The position numbers and the translations under genes are program-made. This document shows positions 41,612 through 49,891 of a DNA stretch of 64,000 nucleotides, piece by piece; within the stretch, counting starts at the first letter, position 1; the number at the start of each line of letters is the position of its first letter. Origin of the DNA: Saccharofermentans sp. (GTDB lineage: Bacteria; Bacillota; Clostridia; Saccharofermentanales; Saccharofermentanaceae); contig JAKSRJ010000001.1 of assembly GCA_024403715.1 (NCBI GenBank), forward strand, positions 124,001-188,000. The letters are read 5' to 3'. The notes beneath the pieces are model-generated. The model worked only from the letters and a program-made list of their open reading frames with translations. It was not told the DNA's origin and did no database searches.

Positions 41612-42292
41612 ATGAAAGCAAAACTATATAAGCGTAATGTGCATATTGATAATATTAATTCTTATCTTGAACAGGACGAGGACTGTAATTTTAGAGTAGG
41701 TGAGGGACAAAAGCCTTCTTTGGATCCAAGAAGTGTAATGACTACAATTATTGCATTTTTATTTTTTATAACTATTGTATTTATGATTCTAAGACCAAAT
41801 GGTATGGATGTTTTTAAGCACACTGGCAATGGATATGTCGCTACAGCTGGTCTAATTCCATTTATCGCTATTATTGGGATTATGCTTTTATATATGATCG
41901 TTGATGCGATTTGTTATGTAGTCACTTTGGTGAATATGAAGAAGTGTGATTTTCCTGTTAAGGCAAAAATAATAATGCTTGAAGAGCGCATTCAAAGTAG
42001 AAGACGAGGACCAGCTGTTCATTATTATTACCCTGTTTATCACTACTATTATGCTGGTAAGCATTACATAGCAAGGAGTGATGACAGAAGCTATAAGATT
42101 AATAAAGTCAATTACACTATGTACTTGGGACAAGATGAGATGGTCTTAATTAATTCTGATAATCCATATTCATGTAAGCCTGAAGATGATGTGGAGTTTA
42201 GCGGACTTAAGTTATTTACTTATGTTTTTACGATTGTTATTTTGACCATTATGATTAGCATGATGCTAATGACTACATTTAAGATTCGATAG
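41612..42292 (+). CDS. DUF3592-like membrane protein
   Basis: A 226-residue protein with three hydrophobic segments (about 42-62, 80-108 and 200-222). A beta-rich cytoplasmic or external domain (about 115-190) contains KAKIIMLEERIQSRR, HYYYPVYHYYYAGKHY and EMVLINSDNPYSC, the tyrosine-rich strand pattern seen in DUF3592 and related membrane proteins. Function is unknown. AGGAGAA precedes the ATG. It runs in the same direction as the downstream sensor-cellulase operon, but a gap of about 85 bp separates them. Confidence 0.7.
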   Translation: MKAKLYKRNVHIDNINSYLEQDEDCNFRVGEGQKPSLDPRSVMTTIIAFLFFITIVFMILRPNGMDVFKHTGNGYVATAGLIPFIAIIGIMLLYMIVDAICYVVTLVNMKKCDFPVKAKIIMLEERIQSRRRGPAVHYYYPVYHYYYAGKHYIARSDDRSYKINKVNYTMYLGQDEMVLINSDNPYSCKPEDDVEFSGLKLFTYVFTIVILTIMISMMLMTTFKIR

Positions 42293-42376
42293 ATATTGTT
42301 CATTGATTGTTTAAATGCACTAGCAAATCATCGAGATATAATCTAAGCGAGAAATTGGTTTTTCGTGGGGACTACT

Positions 42377-44749
42377 ATGGGTTTACGAGATGATTTTGTA
42401 GAGATACCGGAGATTAGAATTGGAGAGCGTTCCAATTCTTTGGGTGAGAATTTACTCAAAGAGGGCAGAGAAAACTGGGATTTTTATACTTTTTGTGATG
42501 GTGAAGCCTACCTCAAATACGAAGATAACACTTTTCTTATTGATATAACTAACACTGGTGATGCTAATCATGCCATTCAGCTTGTTCATAGCGGAATTAA
42601 GCTTGAGAATGGTTGTTCATATAGAGTAGATTTTGATGTTTATTCTGAGGTTCCACGCCATTTTGGTTTTGCAGTCTCATCTCCTGACAGAGATTATAAG
42701 CGTTACCTAAATGATCAGCTTATAATTCTTGATGGTAAGTGGGAGACACACAGAGTTACTTTCGAGATGAATGATGAGACTGACGATAATGCAAGAATTG
42801 AGTTTAATCTCGGTAATAACGATTCTACTGGTAATGTCGAGATTAGAAATGTCAGACTCGAGAAGATAAATAAAGACAAAAAGCGTCGTGGTACTATCGG
42901 TGTTTGTGGTGGATGGGAAGATGCTGAGAACTATAACTTGTTCTTAAGTTCACTCATGATTCCTGAGATTACAGATAATTATGTAATTATGAGTTATACA
43001 TTCCCTGAGTCTTCTATCGATGAGGATGAGACTGATACAGGTCTTAAGTTCACAGACTTTATTTCTATGACTGATTTTGATGCCCTGATTGTTTTTGCCC
43101 AGATGGTCGATAAGAGGGATATTCAGGACAGGATAATTAAAAACTGTAAGACTAAGGACATCCCTCTATTCTTCTTGGAGCAGGAACGAGAAGGTGTAAT
43201 TAACTGTGTCTTAAATTATGCTGGTGGCTTTGAGCAAATGGTAGAGCACGTGCTTGATTACCATAAGTGCACTAAGGTTAAGATGCTCGCCGGCTTTAAA
43301 GGAAATCCTTTCTCTATGGAACGAGAAGAAGTCTATAAGAATCAAATGCTTAAGCATGGTCTTATGGTAAATGAAGACGACATAATCTATGGCGATTTCT
43401 GGGATGCGGCGACAGTACAAAGACTTAATATTCTCTTTGATGCCGGTATGGAAGTTCCAGAGGCTTTTGTCTGTGCTAATGACTCAATGGCTGTCGGTGT
43501 ATGCGACTGCTTAGAAAGCCGCGGAATTCGAGTTCCTGAAGAAGTAATTGTCACAGGCTTTGATGGTACATGGCATGGTAAGTACCATAAGCCTGTTATA
43601 TCTACAGCAGTGCCAGATTACGAGAGCCTTGGTCAGTATATCATTGGTGTTGTTAAGGGTGAGATTCCATGGAAGTCAGGTAAGACTCAGCGTTATAGCG
43701 TAAATTATAAAATAAGTCTTAACGATTCTTGTGGCTGTGCTGCTGATGAATACGACTGGAGACAGAAGGTTAAGACTTTGGTTGCAGATAACCAGGATTA
43801 CTTCCGCCATATGCTCGAAATGGGTAAGTTTATATCACGTACTATTAGCTTGAACGATATGGATGAAGCCATGATGGATCTCCAGCACTATCTGTGGCTT
43901 TGGAAGAAGCAGTATTATTTTGCTGGAATTACAAATCATGAATATCCAGGCTATGTAGATACTGTCTTACATGGTAACGGTGGTGAGTATGTCTTTAACG
44001 AGAAGTACTATAACCTCAAAAAGCAGTTGCCAGAATTAGACGAGATTTTAGAGCCAAATAGTGGAATTAATATTCTATTGTTCAGACAAATCAGACATTC
44101 TGAGAAGGCTTATGGTTATGTCAGTTGTGGGTATGAACATTTCACTATGCGTGATCAGCAGAGGTTTGAAGAGTTTGTGCTTTATATTTCTGCTGTAGTC
44201 ATCTCAGTAATGAATAACATAAAGCTTTTGGAAGCAAATAAAGCTATTGGTGAATTAAGTGAGAAGGACTATCTTACTGGCCTTTATAATAGACGTGGCT
44301 TCTTAAGACATGTAAATGAATTAATGCATAATCCAAAGAATGTAGGCAAGATTTTCTCCTTGTTTTCTATCGATATGGATGGTCTTAAACATATTAACGA
44401 TACCTATGGCCACCAAGAGGGGGATAATTCACTTATTGTTATGGCACGTGCATTGAATTCCTTTATTGGTGAGAAAGGCATATGCGCTAGATTTGGTGGC
44501 GATGAGTTCGCTATTGCTGCTGTAGGTGATATTGATATCGGCGATGGCCTTGTTGATATGCGTAAGCGACTCGCAATTCATACTAGTGGTGATCCTAGAA
44601 TGCAGGGTAGAGCTTATGAGATTTCTGCAAGTATTGGTATTGCAGAGTGCATTATTTCTGGTAATGATGACCTCGAGGATATTATGAGATTGTCTGATGT
44701 ACGCATGTATAAAGACAAGCAGAAGCGTAAGGAGAAATCTGCGCAATGA
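42377..44749 (+). CDS. Cytoplasmic CBM4/9-like + LacI-type sensor + GGDEF diguanylate cyclase
   Basis: About 790 residues with no signal peptide or membrane helix. Residues about 15-165 form a beta-sandwich resembling CBM4/9 (NLLKEGRENWDFYTF start, WETHRVTFEM, VEIRNVRLEKI end). A LacI/periplasmic-binding-type sensor lies at about 170-455 (TIGVCGGWEDAENY, FVCANDSMAVGVCDCLESRG, VIVTGFDG) without a DNA-binding domain. An SCGC motif, a helical/GAF-like region and a C-terminal GGDEF follow, with FGGDEF at 707-711 intact, so cyclase activity is expected. ATG 42377 has GTGGGG just upstream. It overlaps the GH5 gene by 4 bp. Confidence 0.85.
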   Translation: MGLRDDFVEIPEIRIGERSNSLGENLLKEGRENWDFYTFCDGEAYLKYEDNTFLIDITNTGDANHAIQLVHSGIKLENGCSYRVDFDVYSEVPRHFGFAVSSPDRDYKRYLNDQLIILDGKWETHRVTFEMNDETDDNARIEFNLGNNDSTGNVEIRNVRLEKINKDKKRRGTIGVCGGWEDAENYNLFLSSLMIPEITDNYVIMSYTFPESSIDEDETDTGLKFTDFISMTDFDALIVFAQMVDKRDIQDRIIKNCKTKDIPLFFLEQEREGVINCVLNYAGGFEQMVEHVLDYHKCTKVKMLAGFKGNPFSMEREEVYKNQMLKHGLMVNEDDIIYGDFWDAATVQRLNILFDAGMEVPEAFVCANDSMAVGVCDCLESRGIRVPEEVIVTGFDGTWHGKYHKPVISTAVPDYESLGQYIIGVVKGEIPWKSGKTQRYSVNYKISLNDSCGCAADEYDWRQKVKTLVADNQDYFRHMLEMGKFISRTISLNDMDEAMMDLQHYLWLWKKQYYFAGITNHEYPGYVDTVLHGNGGEYVFNEKYYNLKKQLPELDEILEPNSGINILLFRQIRHSEKAYGYVSCGYEHFTMRDQQRFEEFVLYISAVVISVMNNIKLLEANKAIGELSEKDYLTGLYNRRGFLRHVNELMHNPKNVGKIFSLFSIDMDGLKHINDTYGHQEGDNSLIVMARALNSFIGEKGICARFGGDEFAIAAVGDIDIGDGLVDMRKRLAIHTSGDPRMQGRAYEISASIGIAECIISGNDDLEDIMRLSDVRMYKDKQKRKEKSAQ

Positions 44750-46167
44750 AAATGTTGATTAAAAGGTTCGCAGCGGCTCTTTGTGTCGCTGCTCTTTTAT
44801 TGGTAGGAATTCCATATCAGATAAGTACAAAAGCGGATGGAATGATGACAGCAAGTCAGGAAGTGGCTGCTATTAATGTTGGATGGAATCTCGGCAATAC
44901 GCTTGATTCTTATGGAACATGGATTACTAATGTTAATCCTACTTCTGTTGAGACTGCTTGGGGTAATCCTCTTACAACAAGAGAGTTGATTTTATCTGTT
45001 CAGCAACAGGGCTTTAATGCTATTAGAATTCCGGTAACGTGGGCGCAGTTTACAGATAGTGAAGGTAACGTAGATTCAGCTTGGATGAATCGAGTTCATG
45101 AAGTAGTTGATTACGCATATAATGCTGGTATGTACGTTATCTTAAATGTACATCATGATACAGGTGAACACGGAAGTGATAAGGTCTGCTGGATGATTGC
45201 TGATATGAACACTTATGAGCAGACTCGTGATAGATTTGAGGGACTTTGGACTTCTATTGCTAATGAATTCAGAGACTATGGCGATCACTTGATGTTCGAA
45301 GGTTATAACGAACTTTTGGATATGAATAACTCGTGGAATTCTTCGACTACAGGAACTACAGCCTATGATGCGACGAATTCATATGCACAACTATTTGTCG
45401 ATACTGTTAGAAGCACTGGCGGCAATAACGCTACTCGTAATTTAATAGTTAACACTTATGTGTGTTCCGTAGAACAGGTTGTTCGAGATAATTTTGTATT
45501 ACCTTCAGACACCGTTCCAGATCATTTAATTTGTGAGGTTCACTGCTATTCACCTTGGTGGTTTTCAACTGCGACAGATACATCTGATACTACATTTACA
45601 GAGCAGCACAGAAGCGATGTAATCACTTTGATGAATACGATTAGCAACTTTTCAGAACAGCTTGGCGTGCCAGTTATAATTGGTGAATTTGGTCCAGAGT
45701 ATAAGAATAATGACGATCAAAGAGCGGCGTATATTGAATGCTATATTTCGGAGGCTACTAGCAGAGGAATTAAGTGTTTCTGGTGGGATAACGGTGATTA
45801 CAGAACTGGCTCGGAATTTGGCGGATATGCCATTGTTAATCGTAACAATCTAACATGGAGAACTCCTCTAGTTGAGGCTCTTGTAAATAATTCACAAGGT
45901 GAACCAATCAGTGTTATTGAAGAAATATCTGTTGAGACTCAAGAGGTGGAAACCACAGTTGAATCTACTGTAGAGACAACACAGATTACAGAAACAACAA
46001 TCGCAGAAACAAATCCGACACAAACGGACATAAACTCTTTAGAGAATGTTAATAATACCAATGATTCTACTGGTGTATTATTAGTGGTAGGATGCGCAGT
46101 AGTCTTGGGGGCTTATGTAGGCTTGTTCATTCTAGGTAGGAAAAACGGCTTTAAGAAGAATAAGTGA
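44746..46167 (+). CDS. Secreted, membrane-anchored GH5 endoglucanase
   Basis: A 473-residue cellulase. The signal peptide is about 1-31. The GH5 domain spans about 35-385 with GWNLGNTLDSYG, RIPVTWAQF, LNVHHDTGEHG, the acid/base E189 in GYNELLD and nucleophile E314 in IGEFGPEYK, typical of GH5 endo-beta-1,4-glucanases (subfamily 2/4-like). A Thr/Glu-rich spacer (about 390-440), a membrane helix (about 443-464) and a basic tail (GRKNGFKKNK) anchor it on the outer face. Its ATG overlaps the stop of the upstream CBM/sensor/GGDEF gene (ATGA), and a second sensor/GGDEF gene follows within 20 bp. Confidence 0.93.
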   Translation: MKMLIKRFAAALCVAALLLVGIPYQISTKADGMMTASQEVAAINVGWNLGNTLDSYGTWITNVNPTSVETAWGNPLTTRELILSVQQQGFNAIRIPVTWAQFTDSEGNVDSAWMNRVHEVVDYAYNAGMYVILNVHHDTGEHGSDKVCWMIADMNTYEQTRDRFEGLWTSIANEFRDYGDHLMFEGYNELLDMNNSWNSSTTGTTAYDATNSYAQLFVDTVRSTGGNNATRNLIVNTYVCSVEQVVRDNFVLPSDTVPDHLICEVHCYSPWWFSTATDTSDTTFTEQHRSDVITLMNTISNFSEQLGVPVIIGEFGPEYKNNDDQRAAYIECYISEATSRGIKCFWWDNGDYRTGSEFGGYAIVNRNNLTWRTPLVEALVNNSQGEPISVIEEISVETQEVETTVESTVETTQITETTIAETNPTQTDINSLENVNNTNDSTGVLLVVGCAVVLGAYVGLFILGRKNGFKKNK

Positions 46168-46184
46168 TAAATAGCGAGGTATTT

Positions 46185-48503
46185 ATGTCAGAGAAAAAAA
46201 GACTCAACATTGGTCTTATCATTGATAGTCTTGATAACTATTTCTCCGCACAAGCTTGTAAGGGCGCAGCATTTGCTTGTAAGGCGATAGATGCCAACCT
46301 TTATATTTTCCCTGGACATTACATTGGTAAATCTGACTCCCGTTATGAGGATAAGCTGTATGAATATCAGCATAATTCAGTGTTTAAACTCGTAAACGAT
46401 AAACATATAGATATTCTTTATGTTTTGTTCGGTATTATTTGTTCCCGTGCTGATCAACAACAGCAGGAAGAGTTTTTGAAGAGCCTTCCTAAGATTCCAA
46501 CTGTTTTGCTCTTTACTCAGTATCCTGGCTACACATCTGTTATGTATGATAATTCGACTGGTTTGGGTCAGGCTGTACGTCACTTAATTCGTAAGCATGA
46601 TTGTAAGAGAATTGGTTTTGTTAGTGGACCGATGACGAACGAGGATGCTAAGGAAAGACGTGAGATTTATAAGGAAGTTTTGGAGCTAGAAGGCTTACCT
46701 TATGAAGAAAGACATGTTACCTACGGTGATTTCACTGAGGAATGCTCTGCTAATATCGATGAGCTTTTACAAAATGATCCAGAATTAGATGCGATTGTTT
46801 TTGCTAATGATCTTATGGCTATGGGTGGCTATAAGAGACTTAAAGAACTGGGCAAGGTTCCTGGTAAGGATATCATGGTTACAGGTTTTGATAATGACTC
46901 ATTCTCTGTATCTTTGAATCCACCTCTTACTACTGTTGATGCAAGTTCTGCCGACTTAACTTATAAGTCAGTTCTTAATGCAGAGAGATTTGTTAATGGT
47001 CAGTATGCTGAGAAGATGAGTATCAGAACATATCTTGTTCAGAGATCTTCTTGTGGCTGTAAGGGCCTAGATGTTGAAAATATGAGAACAAGACTTAGAC
47101 TTGATGGCCTCGAGAAGGGCGGTAAGCGCTTTATAGAGGAATCAATTAAGTATCTCTTCGGAATGTTTGATGATGATGATTCTCTAGTAAGAATTAAGCA
47201 GACATTGTTTACATTCCTTAACGAATATGCAGAGTTTCTTATAGGCGGTGCTGATAGAGAGAAGGTGGAGGATGTTAAGTATCCTTTCGAGTCAATTCTC
47301 GAGACAAGTCTGTTGTCATACACTACGCCAGAGAAGGTATTCAATCTTTTGCAGTCTCTCCTTTATGAAGGAACTGTGATGATTACAGATCAAGATACTC
47401 AGATTCTCCTTAATGAGATGTTTGCTGATTTCTATCGTAGCTTGTCATTTGCTAGCGTATCTATTACTAAGGAGAACATTACTAAGGCCGAGAGAATTTC
47501 TCAGCTTATTAACAAGCAGGCTGGCGATATCTTTATGATGTCTGGTTCTTCTGAGATTCCTTATGACGTATTGATTGATGGTCTTACTACGGTAGGATTT
47601 AGAAGAACTTATTTGTACTTGTTCCAGGGTTCAACTAAGACTTCTCCTGATATTCCATGGAAGTGTCCAGGTGCTTCTTTGCTTAAGGCTATTAATGATG
47701 AAAATGGCGTAAGAATGCTTCCTGAAGAGCAGCAGCTTATTAGAACTGAGGACATGTTTAATAACGAATACATCCCTCAGGATCGTCGTCAGACTATGGT
47801 AGTATTCCCTCTCTTCGTAGGTGAGGATATGTACGGTATGATTGCTTGCGATATTGATAGCAGTAACTTAACTAATATCGCTCCTATCTCTTATCAACTT
47901 GCTGTTACTTTGAAGTCTCTACTTATGATTGAGGAGCAGAACAGAGCAAAGGCTTATCTCCAGAGTTCTCTTGATAAATTCATGCGTGATAATTCTGTTC
48001 TTTCTCAGATGGCTAACTCAGATGAGCTTACGGGACTTTACAACAGACGTGGTTACCTAGAGTATGCTAAGGGCGAGATTTCAAGCCCACAGAACAAGGG
48101 CAAGCATGCGCTTATCTGCTATGCTGACATGGATAATCTTAAGTACGTAAACGACGTATTTGGTCACGACGAAGGTGACTTCTCCCTCCGTGAGATAGCA
48201 TCTATCCTTAGGGAAGCATTCCGAAATGGCGATATTATCGGACGTATGGGTGGTGACGAGTTTATCGTGTTTGCCATCACAGAGATGGAGAGTTTTGAGT
48301 CTACGATTAAGGAGCGAATCGCAGCTATTACAAAACGTCATAATGAAGCTGCCGGTAAGCCATATCCAATTGATATGAGTACAGGAATTGCAGAATTTAT
48401 CTGCGGACCTGAGATTGATATTCATGAGATTATCGAGCAGGCTGATGAGAAGCTTTATAAGGAGAAGGCACATAAGAAGCTTACGAACGGCTCTTATAGG
48501 TAA
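46185..48503 (+). CDS. Cytoplasmic LacI-type sensor + GGDEF diguanylate cyclase
   Basis: About 772 residues, soluble. A LacI/periplasmic-binding-type sensor at about 5-290 (LNIGLIIDSLDNYFSAQ, AIVFANDLMAMGGYKRLKEL, IMVTGFDNDSFS) lacks a helix-turn-helix. An SCGC motif at about 293 and a helical/GAF-like region to about 605 lead to a GGDEF domain with the intact MGGDEF (689-693) and DELTGLYNRRGY start. It should convert a sugar or related ligand signal into c-di-GMP. Start 46185 (GAGG five bases upstream) is preferred over a GTG at 46164 that overlaps the cellulase stop. It is related to the first gene of the operon but lacks the CBM module. Confidence 0.87.
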   Translation: MSEKKRLNIGLIIDSLDNYFSAQACKGAAFACKAIDANLYIFPGHYIGKSDSRYEDKLYEYQHNSVFKLVNDKHIDILYVLFGIICSRADQQQQEEFLKSLPKIPTVLLFTQYPGYTSVMYDNSTGLGQAVRHLIRKHDCKRIGFVSGPMTNEDAKERREIYKEVLELEGLPYEERHVTYGDFTEECSANIDELLQNDPELDAIVFANDLMAMGGYKRLKELGKVPGKDIMVTGFDNDSFSVSLNPPLTTVDASSADLTYKSVLNAERFVNGQYAEKMSIRTYLVQRSSCGCKGLDVENMRTRLRLDGLEKGGKRFIEESIKYLFGMFDDDDSLVRIKQTLFTFLNEYAEFLIGGADREKVEDVKYPFESILETSLLSYTTPEKVFNLLQSLLYEGTVMITDQDTQILLNEMFADFYRSLSFASVSITKENITKAERISQLINKQAGDIFMMSGSSEIPYDVLIDGLTTVGFRRTYLYLFQGSTKTSPDIPWKCPGASLLKAINDENGVRMLPEEQQLIRTEDMFNNEYIPQDRRQTMVVFPLFVGEDMYGMIACDIDSSNLTNIAPISYQLAVTLKSLLMIEEQNRAKAYLQSSLDKFMRDNSVLSQMANSDELTGLYNRRGYLEYAKGEISSPQNKGKHALICYADMDNLKYVNDVFGHDEGDFSLREIASILREAFRNGDIIGRMGGDEFIVFAITEMESFESTIKERIAAITKRHNEAAGKPYPIDMSTGIAEFICGPEIDIHEIIEQADEKLYKEKAHKKLTNGSYR

Positions 48504-48526
48504 ATGATTTTCATTTATGGAATTAC

Positions 48527-48551
48527 GAAAATATAACGCTGTTATATTTTC
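48527..48551 (+). other. Perfect 11-bp hairpin after the sensor/GGDEF gene
   Basis: GAAAATATAAC and GTTATATTTTC pair around a GCT triloop. It is A/T-rich and has no clean T-run, so it is more likely an mRNA-end or processing hairpin ahead of the real terminator than a terminator itself. Confidence 0.55.
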
Positions 48552-48566
48552 TCTTCGGGCATTTAT

Positions 48567-48598
48567 GGACCATCGGGTTTACCGATGGTTCATTTTTT
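48567..48598 (+). terminator. Terminator of the sensor-cellulase operon
   Basis: GGACCATCGG pairs with CCGATGGTTC (one G-T pair) around GTTTA-type loop bases, followed by ATTTTTT. Confidence 0.88.
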
Positions 48599-48638
48599 AA
48601 GCAACAAAGCATTAATAAATTATAGTAAACTCATTGTG

Positions 48639-48671
48639 ACTTATGTTCGCCGTTTTTGCGCGCCCATAAGT
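48639..48671 (+). promoter_or_regulatory. Dyad in the leader of the hdr-flx operon
   Basis: ACTTATG (48639-48645) and CATAAGT (48665-48671) are inverted, with an inner CGC/GCG pair and a T-rich loop. It lies 36-68 bp before the hdrB ATG and could be an operator or a leader hairpin. It does not fit the Rex consensus. Confidence 0.4.
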
Positions 48672-48706
48672 TCCAATTCTTAAAGAATAGGATGGCTGGA
48701 GGTACT

Positions 48707-49498
48707 ATGAAATACAGTTATTACCCCGGATGCACCTTGAAGAACAAGGCGCAGGACCTGGATAAGTACGCTAGAGCTTCTGCTGTAGCTATGGGATTCG
48801 AGCTTGTTGAGATTCCTGAGTGGCAGTGCTGCGGTGGTGTATATCCATTAGGTTCAGACGAGATTGCTTCAAAACTTTCTTCTGTCAGAGCGCTTAACTA
48901 TGCCAAGGAGCAGGGTCAGGATCTCGTTACACTGTGTTCTGCATGTCACCACGTGCTCAAGAGAGTAAATGATGATATGAAGAACGTAGAGGACATCAGA
49001 ACAAGAGCTAACAATTATATGCAGCTCGACGCTCCATATGCGGGCGAGACTAAGGTTCTTCATTTCCTTGAAGTAATTAGAGATATTATCGGTTTTGATG
49101 AACTCGCTAAGATGGTTAAGAACCCACTTACAGGACGTAAGATTGGTGCTTACTATGGATGTCTTACACTTCGTCCAGGTAAGATTTTGGACTTTGACGA
49201 TCCTGAGAATCCTAAGATTATGGAAGATTTTATCAGAGCTTTAGGCGCTGAACCTGTTATCTATTCCATGAGAAATGAATGCTGCGGCGGATATGCTTCT
49301 TTGAAGGATCCAGCTTTCGCACAGGATAGAACAAAGCAGATTTTTGAGAATAGTAGTGATTTTGGTGCAGATTGCCTTATCACAGCATGCCCACTTTGCA
49401 TGTACAACCTCAATAAGTCTGATGCAGACGCTAAGGTTCCTGTTTACTATTTCACTGAGCTCCTCGCTGAGGCTCTCGGAGTAAAGGAGGAAGCGTAA
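48707..49498 (+). CDS. hdrB: Heterodisulfide-reductase-like subunit B (HdrB)
   Basis: About 263 residues with two CCG domains. YYPGCTLKNKAQ, QCCGGVYPLG and CSACHHVLKR form the first; YYGCLTLRP, NECCGGYASLKDPAF and CPLCMYNLNK form the second. These domains bind the non-cubane [4Fe-4S] clusters that reduce disulfides in HdrB. In bacteria without coenzymes M and B the natural acceptor differs. The start at 48707 (KYSYYPG follows the Met, GGAGG upstream) matches the family; the frame extends to 48656. It is the first of nine tightly packed genes with strongly biased codons. Confidence 0.92.
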   Translation: MKYSYYPGCTLKNKAQDLDKYARASAVAMGFELVEIPEWQCCGGVYPLGSDEIASKLSSVRALNYAKEQGQDLVTLCSACHHVLKRVNDDMKNVEDIRTRANNYMQLDAPYAGETKVLHFLEVIRDIIGFDELAKMVKNPLTGRKIGAYYGCLTLRPGKILDFDDPENPKIMEDFIRALGAEPVIYSMRNECCGGYASLKDPAFAQDRTKQIFENSSDFGADCLITACPLCMYNLNKSDADAKVPVYYFTELLAEALGVKEEA

Positions 49499-49888
49499 AT
49501 GAGTCATGCTGATAATAGAGCAGAGCGTATCTGCGAGATTTCTGGTTCTAACCCTTACATGTGCATGAAGTGCGGTAAGTGTTCTGCTTCTTGTCCTTCT
49601 TACAATGAGATGGATATTAAGCCTCACCAGTTTGTTTCATATGTACTTAATGATGATATTGAGTCTCTCGTAAAGTCTAAGGCAGCATTTAAGTGTCTTG
49701 GTTGTTTTGCATGTATTGAGCGTTGCCCAAGAAATGTACAGCCAGGAAAGCTTGTTGACGCTGCTCGTCAGATCGTTGAGCGTGAGAAGGGTGGAGATTA
49801 TATTCAGCCTGAAGAAATCCCAGCTCTTCTTGGTGAGGATGTTCCTCAGCAGCTCCTCGTAAGCGCATTCCGCAGGTACAGGAGGTAA
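49499..49888 (+). CDS. hdrC: Heterodisulfide-reductase-like subunit C (HdrC)
   Basis: The 129-residue protein has two [4Fe-4S] motifs, CMKCGKCSASCP (about residues 21-32) and CLGCFACIERCP (about 61-72), and a short C-terminal helical region. It relays electrons between HdrA and HdrB. Its ATG directly follows the hdrB stop, with GGAGG inside the end of hdrB; hdrA starts 3 bp after its stop. Length is in the range of cytoplasmic HdrC proteins, and no membrane helix is present. Confidence 0.92.
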   Translation: MSHADNRAERICEISGSNPYMCMKCGKCSASCPSYNEMDIKPHQFVSYVLNDDIESLVKSKAAFKCLGCFACIERCPRNVQPGKLVDAARQIVEREKGGDYIQPEEIPALLGEDVPQQLLVSAFRRYRR

Positions 49889-49891
49889 TAT

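Noticed and set aside
48630..48655. A Rex-like site (TTGTGA...TTC) before hdrB
   Set aside because: Only the first half fits; the second half-site is shifted and lacks the ACAA end of the TTGTGAAnnnnTTCACAA consensus.
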